Shown: positions 12,000 through 23,954 of the stretch, one piece after another
How the letters are laid out: every line of letters starts with the position of its first letter
How positions within the stretch are numbered: position 1 is the first letter of the stretch
NCBI GenBank assembly: GCA_904066235.2
Contig: CAJFCV020000002.1
Location: forward strand, 8,618,001 to 8,682,000
Direction of reading: 5' to 3'
From: Bursaphelenchus xylophilus
Lineage: Eukaryota > Nematoda > Chromadorea > Rhabditida > Aphelenchoididae
Length of the DNA stretch: 64,000 nucleotides
Translations under genes and position numbers: made by a program
Notes under the pieces: generated by a model
Databases searched by the model: none
The model's input: the letters and a program-made list of their open reading frames with translations, nothing else
Told to the model about the DNA's origin: nothing

Positions 12000-13255
12000 A
12001 ATTTCACAAATTTTAAATTTTTCTTGGCTATGTTCGAGAACATGTATACAGAAAAAATTTTTATGGCCATCTCTTTTCCTCACAACCAGACAAAATCAAA
12101 TTTCCGCAAGTTTTCATTGAAAGTCATCCAAATCGAAAGAGCCGTTCTCCGAAATATCCCCTCTTTTTGCAGAGTTATTTTCAAAAAGATAATTTTAATT
12201 TGATTACTTTGTCCTCTAAAAAAACCGATAATAAGAAAAAAAATTTTTTAAAAGCATTTAAAACCGCCTCGAGGCCTTCTACACAGAAGGGGCGAGTGCG
12301 TTTCCGCTACAAATGTATAAAATTTCAAAGTCAAGGCTCTCAAATAGAAAAAAAAACAAAGAATAAAGGAGGGAATTCCTTGATAGAAAAAAACAAAACT
12401 CGCATTACTATGCAGAACAGTCGGGAAAATGCATAGAAAAACTTGTAATTTGCACAATGGAGTGGGTCTAGACCCCACGTGTAAGGTCATTCTTCCCCCT
12501 TAAGAATAAGAAGCCATTGGAATTGAGAGGAGGGCCGGCCGTTCGGCCATAAAAAACAAATAATCTGAAAATTGCCGGAGCCGAGTTCCCGACGCCGTTT
12601 GGAATGTTTTTGGCGTTATCCCCGGCTCGTCAAGATATGAGAAGTTCTTAGTCATAAAAAAATGTTTTTTTTTGTGGAACGAAGCCACTAAACGACGCAG
12701 GAAGAAGAAGCCCTCAGGGCCAAAGGCTTTTGACTTTGCGAAACGCTACAGACCGCGGAACGGCCGCCACGAATTTTGATGAACAATTTCGGAGACTTGG
12801 AACGGGTGTGGGGCCCCGGAATTGCATTAATTATTTGCGGGGAGGCTAATCATTGTTTAGTGGGGGATTATTCGAAAATTAAGTTCGAGGCAGGTGCTTT
12901 GGAATGGGTTTGGAATTGGGCAACAAGTGGGAAGGAGAGTACAATTTGCACAGTTCGGTTTATTAAATGAGTATTTGGTGAATTCTGGGAGTAAAAACAA
13001 AAGAAGTAAAAGGTTCAGTATTCTGGCTATTCTTGGCCAAAAAGTTGTGAAAGGCAAATTATTCGAGACACTCTCAGATTCACTTAAATTTTGGATAAAT
13101 CTTCAAACTAGCGTCAGATAAAAAAATACTGAAACTTTAGGCTGCGATATGGGTGATTCGTAGATAACAACTTTGTAAACGAAAGACAGTTAAAACGAGG
13201 AGAGCTCGGCGGAAAAAAAAATTTGGCTTAGTCTGTTTCACATTCAAATTTCATC
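12000..13255. other. Stretch without a supported gene
   Basis: Upstream flank of the Ser-rich gene. Open frames are short and lack splice pairs or recognisable motifs. A moderately GC-rich patch at about 12540-12790 stands out from the AT-rich surroundings but I see no function in it. Confidence 0.4.
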
Positions 13256-13259
13256 AATA

Positions 13260-13515
13260 CAGTTTGGGACCTGATCCAGTGGCAAAAAACGTACCATTTT
13301 GCATCCAGGAAGTACCAAAAAATGTGGCAAAATACCTCCCTCTCATAGTGAAAAAACTCCGATTTCAAAAACGCGCCCGCTCTTTTTGTGAGGGAAAGGG
13401 CGCGCCCTTCAAAACGAAGCTTTTTCAGTTGGAGAGGGAAGCATTTTGCCTCATTTTTGATACTTCCCGGATGCAAAATTATACGTTTTTTGCCAATGGA
13501 TCAGGTCCCTCACTG
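13260..13515. repeat. MITE-B copy 3
   Basis: Full palindromic copy of 256 bp flanked by TA on both sides (aatac at the left, ctgtag at the right). The inverted arms contain ggcaaaaaacgtaccatttt and its complement. The central gcgcccgctctttttgtgag block is the family loop. Confidence 0.9.
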
Positions 13516-14455
13516 TAGCTTAAAGGAAACATGGACAACAACAAAATTCCTCGACTTTGACACTTCCAAAAAGGTGCTTCTCTTTCTGGCTCTTCGCATT
13601 TTGCGCGCTCTCTAGTCGAAAATTGTTGTTGAACTTTTGGGCTACCTCTGCGACACGCGATCTCAAGTTTTTTAGAATTCATTTGTGGATTAACGTAAAT
13701 TGGCGCAAAATTGAATAAAAATCTAAGCGTCCCAAATGAAACGCTTTTCTGACAACATACTTTAGCTTTCAATCATCACGTTATCTTGATCAAGCCTAAA
13801 ATTTGACACTTCCCAACCCTTCAGCGCCCTATTTTCTCCCATTAAAACTCCACGTCAACAGCAGGTCCGAACCCTGTGGGCCATCTGGTTCAATTACTGG
13901 CCCAAATGAAACGAAAAGACTCTTTTTTTCTTTCTTCTTCGCTTTCTGTTCATAATCCGGCACGGAACGTCGGAAACGAGGTCCAAACTTTTTTCAAAAA
14001 GCTTTATAAAATTTTAATGACCGAGCGAGGGAAAAATCTTTAACTTAATTTTGCGGCCAAAAAAACGTTGAAACTTGAAGAGTCCTTTCCCTTGGACTCG
14101 ACGCGGGGACAGGACAGGGACGGAGGTAGCGAAAAAAACGTCTAACGGAAGTTTGGTCGGGACAAAAACGTGTGATCATTCGAGGATTTGCATCATAACC
14201 AGTGGTTTATTGCAAGGGATGGGCTTCAAACGGGGATGAGTGATTGGTTCGGGGAAAGGCATTGATTTGGAGCAGATTTTTTGCCAAAAACATTATGAGA
14301 AAGACCACAAACTACCTGTGAATTTATCCCATAAAAATCCAAAAATCGTTCGACAAAATTTATCAAGAGATTGGTCAAAATATTTGTGTCTATTTTCCCC
14401 CAAACTACTTTTATTTTCAAATCGCCGATACTGCACCAACAAAGTGCATCAAAGT

Positions 14456-16151
14456 TTATTCCGAATCCCCTTTATACGCGAGAACTCGCTTATAAAGTGC
14501 GGCCGAGAACACGTGTTCCGGATCGGTCTCCGTGAGCACTTCCACTTCCCCAACTCCATTGCATATTTCGTCCTTGACGAGGCGAACTCCTTCTATGGAC
14601 CGGCCAATTTTATACACTTCTGGCTTCAAATCGAATTGTGAATCCGACGGATTGGAAGAGCAGCTGAAAGAGGAATGCAAAATTTCCACAGGATGTTTCT
14701 CAAGGTGTCGGATCATCCCTGAATTTCACAAGGAAAGTGCTTTTATGGGGGCTCCTACTTTTCGACGGGAGATATCTCAAAAAATCCGAAAAATTGTGAT
14801 GATTAGGAATACGTAGGTAAAAATACCTTCAATTTCAAAAAAAAGTTGACTCGGCCCGAAAAGGGTGTCGAACCCGTCCGGCTCCCCTCTGGATTTCCAG
14901 ACTACGGCTTTAGCCACTCGGCCACACCGCTCTCTCCCGGAAAGAGAGACCGAACGCGCTTTTCAAATCCCTGCTCCTTTTGTAGGGGAATTAAGCCAGT
15001 TTTTGGGCATTTTCGACCCTTAAACCCACAACTGGGTAGCTAATTTTTATAAATTCTTGATCAGCACAATTTTTCGGAATTTTTGAGATATCTCCCGTCG
15101 AAAAGTAGGAGCCCCTGTAAAAGTACTTTCCTTGTCAAAAAATTGTCTTTCTCTTCTTGTTTCAAAGTTTTGCTGCTTGTTAGATATACCGAAAAAAGTC
15201 TTGTTAGAACCCCCAAAACTCCTACCGTATCGGTCCTTCCTGTTCCAGAGTGAGTTGCTGAAACCCATAAGCCAGCGCGTAAGTCATCTCGCTCATCCTC
15301 CGTTCGCAATTCCTCATCATAAAGCACACGAACGGCCTCAAATACTGCGTGAGATCGCTGCAAAATGTTGCTCAAAATTAAAAATTAAACTTGAAATTAC
15401 ACTTACCCGCAAAGTGCATCAATAGAAATGCATCGTTTTTTGTTCCTTCCAAACCCCAAAGTATTGTATTGGTCGAGAAGTTTGGTGTATTTTCGAGGCA
15501 GAGTTTTGTAGACAATTTGAGAGCAGTCCTCAAAGTATTTGATGCCATTCTTCCGGGGATGGTTGATGTGCCAGTACAGTTTTTGGAGCAGGATTTCGGG
15601 CTTGGTGACATTGGAACATTCGGGTAAATCCGGCGACTTTACGCAACGATTTAGGCGCGACAAACTGAAGAGTTTTTCAATTTTTTATCAGGTTGATGCA
15701 TAATTATCCGGCGTTCATATTGGCCCCTTTTTTTACTAGTGAAAATAGGCGTTTTGTAAATTTTTTTTCATAAAAATAATCTTTTCTATTTGTTAATAAA
15801 AATGCGTGTCGAAAACCGTAGTCATATTCGCCATATTATGCTCTACCACTTCGATAAAAGTTGGAAGGCAGCACAGTCATTTCGCGTTTCTTTGGATTTT
15901 AAAGACCACTCTTTTACTATAGCTGGCGCTTTGCAGAAACAAAAAAATTTGCAGCAGACAGTTGAACCTTTAATTTTTGTAATATATCAAAGTCTTATAT
16001 AGCAAACTTTGACCATTTTTCCTTACGCAAAATCCTTGTCAAACTCGGCATCTGGCCCACCGCAATCTACAGTTCTCATCACTGGATCCTTTCTTCCATA
16101 TGCTTCCACTAAGAGTGCTCCAAGAAGAACTATCAAAAATATATTAGACAT
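14456..16151 (-). CDS. Small secreted Cys-rich protein, paralogue B
   Basis: Four exons read at 16151-16027, 15664-15407, 15357-15226 and 14663-14456, giving 240 residues with all phases matching. The start exon encodes a signal peptide (MSNIFLIVLLGALLVEAYG) and ends GC then GTAAGG. The mature protein has paired Cys motifs: NRCVKSPDLPEC, FEDCSQ, KKRCISIDALC, VCFMMRNC, RCSSNPSDSQFD and EICNGV, followed by a Lys-rich C-terminus. It shares exon phases, identical lengths of exons 3 and 4 (132 and 208 nt) and motif order with the gene immediately upstream (16354-19259), so the two are tandem duplicates. I do not recognise the family; a nematode-restricted secreted protein is likely. Intron 3 holds the 406-bp MITE-D. 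Confidence 0.8.
14729..15134. repeat. MITE-D: foldback with tRNA-like centre
   Basis: The ends are about 80-bp inverted repeats beginning caaggaaagtgcttttatgg, with a TCA target duplication on both sides. The minus strand of the centre (about 14930-14860) reads like a Ser/Leu-type tRNA: A box tggccgagtgg and B box gggttcgacaccc. The anticodon loop is shortened and the acceptor ends do not pair, so it is not a working tRNA. The termini and TNA duplication resemble MITE-A and MITE-C. It sits in intron 3 of the secreted-protein gene. Confidence 0.8.
14860..14930 (-). pseudogene. tRNA-Ser/Leu-like remnant inside MITE-D
   Basis: The order is as in class II tRNAs: tggccgagtggctaaagccg, a short anticodon-like stem (tctgg/ccaga with a four-base loop), a variable arm and gggttcgacaccc. 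The loop is too short for an anticodon and the acceptor stem cannot form. It is either a decayed tRNA carried by the element or a Pol III promoter derived from one. Confidence 0.5.
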
Positions 16152-16353
16152 AATTATCAACGCCACTCATAGAGAGCAAAAACCAGAAATGAAAGGGCTT
16201 CCATCACAACTATAGCATTTATTGGTACCTTCAAATTGACTGCGTTTTACAATCCGTAAATACAAGTGTTTTGAAAAACAAGTCATAAAATTATTGTCTA
16301 CAGCAATTTGGATTGCTGTAGACATGTTTAAAAACTACTTTAAAGTTCGAAAA

Positions 16354-19259
16354 CTAATGTTTTTTTCCTTTTTTGGATAAGAGCCGTTCATACACGGACA
16401 AGGGCAAAGTGTGCTTGTGGTTGCTTTCCAAGGTCTCGTTCAGCTTGGCCACTCCGTTACATAAGTTTTCGTTGACAATCTCGATGGATTTTAGAGAAAC
16501 TTCCGGATCATAAGCTTCTGGATTTAGGTCAAATTGAGAGTCATCGGAGCCTTGAGAACATCTAAAAATAGAGTACAGGGTGGGCCAAAAAAATGGACAA
16601 AATTAAAAGTCGGTGTATCCCGGCACGAATACCGTAATCAACGGAAAGGAAAATAGTTTTATAATTGTCAACTATCCTACTTTATCACAACTATTTAAAT
16701 TTTTTATATACTTTTGTTGAACCGATGATACAAGCCAAAATGCTAGACCAGTCCATATTCTGACTTCGTTTTCCGAAAATTTTATGGGTCCAAAAATCTT
16801 CAATGACCTGAACGTCTATGACCAGCCCAAAACTGGTGGTTGACTGTTTATCATGATACTAAGGGGAGCCCACAGAAGCAAAAAAGCTGATAGTATTCTA
16901 TTAATTTTGCTCCAGCAGTTCTCAACGTGATCCACAAGAGGTCCATCTAGATAATTCTAGATTTTTGAGATAATTGACATTCAAGAGTCGCAGGGAGCCC
17001 GGCTCATGCTTTTGATAGCAAAAAGTGGTCACTGTAAGACATCTAACATTGCTTTACATGGGCCAGCTGTTGATTTGATAATAGCTTGCATCAGCCGTAC
17101 GCAGACCTTAAAAAATTTCAGCCGGCTATACCCAGAGACGCTGATATTTTTTGATCAGAAATTTTTTTCTTTTTTGTTGGCGTTCTCCAACATGCCAGAT
17201 AACTATGACGGGATACTTTTATATCAAGGTGATACGACCTCTTTCTTCCATTTTAAGTCAGTTTCATAAAATGAGGATGCAGCTAGCCTTCAGAATCCAT
17301 GTATTATTGAGATGACCCATCAAAAAGTCAAAAAAATCGATTTTTTGCTTGCCATCTTGCTGATTGAGGGGTACTATTGTCAAAAATGCGCTTAGTATAT
17401 TCATCGTAGAGTAGTAAACACCGTATGGGCGTAATTAGTTTCAAAATGTTCACTATGTTTGGTAGAGCATCGATTTTCCGAAAGTGCGCAAATAAAGCTC
17501 GATTTTCCCCGGCCGAGTGTCTAACTTCTGGTCACTGGTTCTTCATTTTCCGAAAAGCTTGGGTTAAATCCTTTTAAAGCATAAGGGGGCATGTCTCCTA
17601 GATTTGCGTAGACTGCTTGGTATGTCTTTACAGCGACACTAAAAAATTTTGGGGTAAGAACTTTTGAAATTTTTGCCGCGGGAATTGGCGCGCTGACCCG
17701 GCGACCTTCCTGCAACCGTATGTTAGAAACTTCTGCAGACAGGACAAAAATTCTACAGTTAATATGTTACCTTAACACAGTACTTTCATGCCATATATAC
17801 CTTTTTTCACAAACTGTTTCATGGCATGAAAAATCGAAGAAAAATTAATGTCCATTTTTTTTGGCCCACCCTGTAGTTTGCTTTGTGAAAAAGACAAAAG
17901 GGTAGGGTGAAGTTGAAAAAAAGTAATTCGGAAGAGGTCAAAGATCAAATTTTTTGGGTTTGGTATTGAAATATTCTCAATATCTTGCTCAAAAATTCTA
18001 TATTAAAGCATATTATGTAATCCTCAAAGACTGCCGACCCTACTAGAAAAATGCTTACCGAATCGGGCCTTCCTGTTCCAAACTGATTTGCTGAAAAGCG
18101 TACTGCATTGCATATCCCAGGTCGGCAATTGATCTGTCGCAATTCTTCTTAACAAAACAAGCAAATGGAATCAAATACTTTGAGTTGTCTCTAAAAAATC
18201 ACTTGTATAAGACATAAATATTACACTAAGTATTGAAATAATAAGAAAAATTCCGACTTACCTGCAGATCTGGTCGATTGAAATGCATCGGTGCTTATTC
18301 CTACCGGTCGAATATTGGTTGTGTCTGTGCATTACACGAACGTATTCCCATGGCACACTCTCATGGATTTTGGCGGCACACTCTTCGAACTTTTCAATGT
18401 TGTTGTCCTTCTCGTATCGGGTGTTGATCAGCTTGAAAATCTTGTGCAATAAGACCTCGGGTTTTGTCGCATTCAAACATTGCTCTTCGTCGATCTCGCC
18501 TTTCACGCATTTGTTTATATGGTCCAATCTGAAAGAGGGGGGAGTGGAAATTCTTGTCATTTTTTTCGAAGTAGCCAGGAGAAGAGTTCAATATCTCAGC
18601 CAATTTGACATGGAAAAAATAGTCTTTTGAAGAGAGGCTTTCGTCTCTACAGTGACGGACCCGATCCAGTGGCAAAAAACGTTCCATTTTGCATCCGGGA
18701 AGTACCAAAAATGTAGCAAAATGCTTCCCTCTCCAAGTGAAAAAACTTCATTTTGAAGGTCCCTTTCCCCCACAAAAAGGAGTGGGCGCGCTTTTGAAAT
18801 CGGAGTTTTTTTCACTTGGAGAAGGAAGCATTTTGGCACATTTTTGATACTTCCCGGATGCAAAATGGTATGTTTTTTGCCACTGGATCACTGTAATAGA
18901 ATTTAGACTGAAGATTCTTATGCTAAAATTTGCTAAAACTGCCAATTTCTCGCCAATTTCGGTCCTAATACTCTTGGTTGCCTCCGCAAGTTGAGAATCT
19001 CGCCTTAGAAAACATGATGTCCAAATATGGCCCAGTTTTATCAAAATCTGAAACCTGAACTTTGACCACTTCCCCAGCCAACACCTCTACAAAATCCCTT
19101 AACTTTAGACATTGTCATCGTCACCACTTACGCTTCAGGTTTGCTCAACGAACGTTTCTTCCCGCCACACGGAATCGACTCAATCTTCGAGTCATCCAAA
19201 TCCGCCAAAGTTGGGGAAAAAATGCAAAAAACAAAAAGCAAGCTGAACAATAAAGACAT
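16354..19259 (-). CDS. Small secreted Cys-rich protein, paralogue A
   Basis: Four exons at 19259-19132, 18528-18262, 18190-18059 and 16561-16354, 244 residues, all in phase. Exon 1 gives a signal peptide (MSLLFSLLFVFCIFSPTLA) and a CGG motif. The rest repeats the pattern of the downstream paralogue: NKCVKGEIDEEQC, FEECAAK, KHRCISIDQIC, ACFVKKNC, RCSQGSDDSQFDLNPE and ENLCNGV. Both paralogues share a block ending LEQEGPIR at the exon 3/4 join. Intron 3 (1.5 kb) carries a mariner-type element and intron 1 carries a MITE-B. A secreted role is inferred from the leader and cysteines only; no named domain is recognised. Confidence 0.8.
16576..17873 (-). mobile_element. Mariner-type transposon, degenerate
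   Basis: The terminal inverted repeats start cagggtgggccaaaaaaa and differ by about one base in the A run. Both sides are flanked by TA. The 1298-bp length suits mariner. A minus-strand frame at 17715-17521 begins EGRRVSAPIPAAKISKV, like the GRP.SVRTPAAI..V region after the helix-turn-helix of mariner transposases, but the frame is broken soon after and no D,D34D motif was found. It lies in intron 3 of secreted paralogue A. Confidence 0.85.
18650..18893. repeat. MITE-B copy 4
   Basis: A palindromic copy of 244 bp with left end cagtgacggacccgatcc and the complementary right end lacking a few bases. TA flanks both ends. It is in intron 1 of secreted paralogue A. Confidence 0.9.
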
Positions 19260-19844
19260 CGTCTAACTAAAAGTTAGATTGCGTTTGGGGGTTCCGTTAT
19301 TTTTTCGTTAAACAAGAATTTTGAAACGCTTTATTACACAATGTCGAGGAAGAAGACTTTTTTTACGAGGAATGGCAAAGTTTATTTTAAAATAATTGTG
19401 AAATTGAAAACAATATTTTCGGGCTGGAAACGAGAGAAATGCTCGATGAAGGTCTTTAAAAAATATTGAAAAATTTCGGCAGAAATCTTCGGGTATATAA
19501 GGGACAAAGGAAAAAATTTGCATTGTACAATACGAACAGGTTTAGGTCATATATCAATTCCGAGAAATTTTAGCTTGCGTTTTTTTAGCGGCAGTTGGAT
19601 ATATGGGTTTAGCAATATCACTGTCAGTTTTAGGTGAAAAATCTCATGTCTTAAAAATGACCATCCTAAACTTGTGCCAAGCTTCATTAAAATATCCGTG
19701 TGGCTCTTCGAGCATCTCACCTGTGAGATTTCGCTAACATAAGTCTCCGACATTCTCGGCCAGACCGATCCCACAATACAGTGAGGGTTCAGTGAGTCTC
19801 CGCTAGTCATATGTTTTATAATGCTTCATTTTCAAAAACATTTT

Positions 19845-20097
19845 TTTCGGATTTGAACCGGAGTTTTATAAATTGCCAAAATCAAAAATCGCATTAATAT
19901 TTATTGCCATATATGGTATGAAAAGAGCGAAGGAATCCTAATCATCACCCAGTTTCCAATTGCACACAAGACCTAATTTGATGAGATGTTGAGATTCGAG
20001 ACGTCGCAGCATGCCCAAGGTACTCTCAAATCGAGAGGCAAAAAGCTGAAAGTAATGGTCAAAGACCTCTAAAGTGATAAGCAAATCGTTCAAAGGG
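19845..20097 (-). repeat. Inverted copy of the last exon and flanks of the 20.2 kb gene
   Basis: About 250 bases that are the near-exact reverse complement of 21049-21300. It includes a full 108-nt exon copy at 20045-19938 on the minus strand with its acceptor and TAG stop, encoding a near-identical 35-residue tail ending NWKLGDD. No upstream exons are found on this strand, so it is a pseudo-exon. The arm starts about 100 bases before the start codon of the intact gene. Confidence 0.8.
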
Positions 20098-20202
20098 CAA
20101 ACGCATTCAAAAAGAAGACTAAAATAATCCGTATTTAAAAAAAAAATTTATTTTCATTTTTTCAATGTAAAAAAATCTCTCTTGCAATCCGGTGGTTCAA
20201 GA

Positions 20203-21204
20203 ATGTCCTGTCTTCAGGAAAGGGCTCTAGAATCGTTTGTTTGGTACTACCATTGCTTCAAAAACGATGGCACAGGCACCGGAATTAGCAATCCGATCAT
20301 CCGGTTGATGGTAAGAAAGTCCCATGATTTCTTTTTCAAATAAAAATTTTGTTTTTTAGCGGATTGGCTCTAGAATTCAAGGATTTCTTAAAGATTTTAT
20401 TCGGCAATGCAAAATCAAAGTTTTCCGGACCGAATTTTATATTGAATTCACGTTTATTCTCCATGATACTTGCTTGAATATCTCTGCGACTACTCGAGAC
20501 TCCTGTGATCTTCTATGGTTTCGAGGCAAAGTCACTGTTCTGGTTGTAGAACTGAACAAGACGACCCACTTGGAAGAAAAGCGAGTCAACTCTGACCTCC
20601 CAATTCTCGCTCTTTCTACCTTATTGGAATCGATTTTTTCCGCTGATTACCTTGCTCTCCCTCAATTTCTGGCCAACCTCATTCCTTGTAGTGCTACTGT
20701 AAAGCTCCTGAAAGTCATCGATCTCCAGAAAGTGGATCTGATCTCTTGTAATGCCAGATTCTTGGAAATTGATCTTATTTCGAGCGAAAATATTGTGAAA
20801 GCGATGAGAATTGAAGGGTAGGCACAATGAGCCCTAAAAAGTTGTTTTTCCAGACACTTTATCAATCGACATGTACAATTCATTATGCTGACTATCTCAG
20901 ACATCATCGCTTATGAACTTGTGGTCATGAGAACGATTCAGCGTTTGCTGACGGTCTTCCCCAATGCAACCAAGATTTTTGTGAATTATTGTGGTGACAG
21001 TCAAGTGAGATTTTACTCTTCTTTTTGAATGAGATATATGCTAGCTTTTTGAACGATTTGCTTATCACTTTAGACGTCTTTAACCATTACTTTCAGCTCT
21101 TTGCCTCTCGATTTGATAGTACCTTGGGCATGCTGCGACGTCTCGAATCTCAACATCTCATCAAATTAGGTCTTGTGTGCAATTGGAAACTGGGTGATGA
21201 TTAG
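20203..21204 (+). CDS. Unrecognised 274-residue protein, possibly F-box-associated type
   Basis: Four exons (20203-20310, 20360-20817, 20854-21004, 21097-21204), all phases joining, short introns with tttcag or tttttag acceptors. The start is the first ATG (MSCLQERALESFVWYYHCF). There is no signal peptide or membrane segment. The centre is Leu-rich with regularly spaced hydrophobics (PCSATVKLLKVIDLQKVDLI, then FLEIDLISSENIVKAM), which recalls the FTH/DUF38 region of nematode F-box proteins, but no F-box is seen at the N-terminus. The last exon exists again in inverted form at 20045-19938, so the gene lies inside a palindrome. Function not assigned. Confidence 0.6.
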
Positions 21205-21300
21205 GATTCCTTCGCTCTTTTTATACCATATATGGCAATAAATATTAATACGATCTTTGATATTTTGGTAATTTATGAAATTTCGGTTCAAACCCGATGG
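21049..21300 (+). repeat. Right arm of the 20 kb inverted repeat
   Basis: Matches the reverse complement of 19845-20097, covering the intron end, the last exon and about 95 bases after the stop. It includes the shared palindrome-like ccatatatggcaataaatatt. Confidence 0.8.
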
Positions 21301-21309
21301 ATTTCCGCA

Positions 21310-23050
21310 CATTTTTTTTGCTCGTCTCGGCTTCCGAACCCGCCCGAGCCATCGAATTATTCCTACACGAGGATTTAAAGTTTAATATTTGAATTCGCGG
21401 TGGTGATTTGGAATGGCGACTTCTCGCTTGCACCTAAATTTTCTTGGCGGATCAAGGTCGCGGCGGCGATGTTGGCGGTTGGCGGCGGGGCGAGAAAGGT
21501 TCTTCGGTGGGCCTCCAACGGTCCGAAAACGATCCGACGACATTCCACTTTATTTTTGGAAATCGGCGCGCACAAATTAGCTCCGTGCGCGATGGGTTGT
21601 CTTGAATAAATTTGGCTTTTGTTAGGGATTACCTGGAGGATATGTTGAGGAGTTGTAAGCGCGCGAGAAATGATGACTATTTAGTTTAAAAGCCATTTGT
21701 TGTAGTCGGTATTGTAATGAGAAAATGGGGGCAGGGATGAATTCTTGAGGGATGATATAGCGGCTGAGATATGAAGTTGAAACTTTTATGTCAAAAATTG
21801 CGAAAAGTATGACATTTTTTGTATATTTTTGGAGCTAAATTTTTTGGTTATACTGCTCTTAAGATATCTTTTTTATTAAAGATATCTTTTTCAATTGAAT
21901 GTCTTCGCTGGCTCCGCAAAGCCCAAGCTAAGATTTTCAGGGACTCGTAAGGGGCCCAGGCCCAACATGTGAGCAAAGCTGGTCAAAAATTTCAGCGTCT
22001 CACATTGAACTTTTGCGCTTCTTAATTTGTCCAAATTTCTTTCAAAATCAGCGGGATTTCGCTCAAGTATGATATAAACTATAATTTTTTTCTTCTTCTC
22101 CATTTTTTGCCTTATCTTTCCAAATAATTTTTCAATTTTTCCTCCCCGAGATTCGACCGACCCTTAAATCAGACCGTATCTTATCCACCTTCCTTCCGCT
22201 GGCTTCGGTCACCCCCAAATTTAAATAAGCATATCTAATTAAACGCATCCGGGAAAGTGAAGAATCCCATTCGCCTTTCGCCTTGACAAAAACGCGCTTT
22301 TCCTTCCTTTTGAACGAATTGTCGAAAGAAAAATTCACCGAGGAAAATCTCGCACCTAATTAGTGCATACGGAGAGAGTCTCCATGAAATTGGATTTCGA
22401 CGGAAAAGGGAGGGGATTTCACCTGTTGTATTTATTTTTCGCCCGTAATTGTCAGATCCCCAAAGTTTTTTCTTTTCGTAAATCTCAATTCATCCCAATT
22501 TGAGGGTCGAAATTATCCGCATTTCCTCGACTTTTGGTATCGAAAATCCACATTTTCAGAGACGTTTTTTAATAACCATTGATTACAAAATAGGACGATT
22601 TGACAAATTACCCGCGAAGAACGCCGTCAGATATCTTTCAGTTGTCTCTTAAAAATTCGCAGCTCTAGTTGTTTTTCCGATTTTTAAAATTGACTCACAA
22701 GCTACTACTCCTGAACTAATGGGTTTTCTTTTACAAGGGGTTTATTGTAATCCTCCAAGAGTCGGTTTACAATGGTTTTAGTGGCAACTGCCGCCCAAAT
22801 TCAACTTTTCTCAAAGCCTGTTTTTTGTATCGTGGACTTGAATCTTTACTGTAATTACTGAACAAAATTTACAAATTTTTAACTACGTAGAGGATAGGAT
22901 GAGAGAGCTTTGGAATGCTGAAGTTGCGCGATGACTTTGATGTTTTTTGCATAGACCATAACGGAATTGGCCAGTGTGTTCAACGACAGAGTGGGCCACT
23001 CGAAGCTCCCAACCTCTTTTCAGGGATTTCTCCGCCAATAATGCTCCAAT
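21310..23050. other. Gene-poor stretch
   Basis: A GC-richer patch at about 21410-21600 and several short open frames, none with matching splice sites or recognised motifs. I see no RNA gene. The sequence cagagtgggccactcgaagc at 22987 and its rough complement ending at 23192 may be the ends of a small, decayed element. Confidence 0.4.
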
Positions 23051-23056
23051 TTCCAT

Positions 23057-23195
23057 AAAATTTATATCAAATTAAAGCTGAGACATCCAGTTTCTTCTCC
23101 ATCAGTCATGGCCCGCCTAAGTTCACCGAGGTACCTGTACTGACCCTTGACATTTTCATTCCAAATTTTGGAGTTTTGAGTGGCCCACCCTGGGC
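23057..23195. repeat. Direct repeat R, copy 1
   Basis: Begins aatttatatcaaattaaagc and includes cctgtactgacccttgacat, ending in gagtggcccaccctgg. It is repeated in the same orientation at 23955-24090 with scattered differences. The end resembles the gggtggcc termini of mariner-like elements in this window. Confidence 0.7.
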
Positions 23196-23381
23196 CACTT
23201 GACTATTCTTTGTGATGGTTTTAAAGTCACATTTTCATCGACAACCCCTGATCCGATGCCTCCGATCCGCCAAATTTTCGGTTGCACTCTTAGAACCGCA
23301 ATGCCATGTAGAACAGCACGCTTTAACATTCCGTAAAAAAGTTTAATTTCACCTTATCTATCAATTTTGATTCCTTTCCCA

Positions 23382-23651
23382 TTAACTGTCACAGCCCTCT
23401 GTTCCGATTCCACAATCCGTTTCTCCATCGTGCAAATAAGCCACCGCGGGCGGCAGCGTTGACTTCGTAACCTGCGGCAGAACAGACGGTTGGAACTTTG
23501 CTCCAAATTTGGGGCGACACTTCGCTGTTTCGGGGTTACGGGGTTGGGAAGGAGAAGGGGAAGAAGCCGTTTCGTTCTGACCAAGTTTTTTTCGCGCTCC
23601 TTCCGTACCGTCGTCCTTGATTTCGGATCCATTAATTTGCTTCGACCTCAT
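23382..23651 (-). CDS. Doubtful 89-residue open frame in a GC-rich patch
   Basis: An ATG frame directly after an in-frame stop encodes a hydrophilic protein (MRSKQINGSEIKDDGTEGAR at the start, ending in TEGCDS). Two other frames are also open here because the patch is GC-rich. There is no leader, domain or supporting splice signal. It lies between the two R repeats, so it may be part of a larger element or a single exon of an unseen gene. Confidence 0.2.
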   Translation of the reverse strand: MRSKQINGSEIKDDGTEGARKKLGQNETASSPSPSQPRNPETAKCRPKFGAKFQPSVLPQVTKSTLPPAVAYLHDGETDCGIGTEGCDS

Positions 23652-23954
23652 CTCTCAGCACCGGATAGCAGTGGGGATTTCGAGGAGGCGCGCATGGGCG
23701 ATTGCTGATAAATCGAATTTTTCGAGTGATTCAAACAACGTTTGGAGGCTTCGGGAGAACATTTTTGAACAAAGTTTGCAAAGGGGGCCACAGGGGCGTT
23801 GTCAAAATTCTAATAGAAATTTTTTTTAAGGCCGCGGTATTCAACCGACGAGGCAGCTCGCAAAATTCAGAGAGCAGACAAAGAAGTAAACCTCTTTTTC
23901 CCATAGTTCTGGCGTATTTATGCTAAAAACAGTGATTTTTGTAGAGATGTTGCT

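Noticed and set aside
13228..13772. Repeated frames containing MHPGSIKN or similar at 5034, 13228, 18588 and 53473
   Set aside because: All derive from the arm of MITE-B; the shared peptide reflects shared repeat DNA, not a protein family.
14860..14930. A functional tRNA-Ser gene
   Set aside because: The A and B boxes are present but the anticodon loop is too short and the acceptor strands do not pair, and it lies inside a foldback element.
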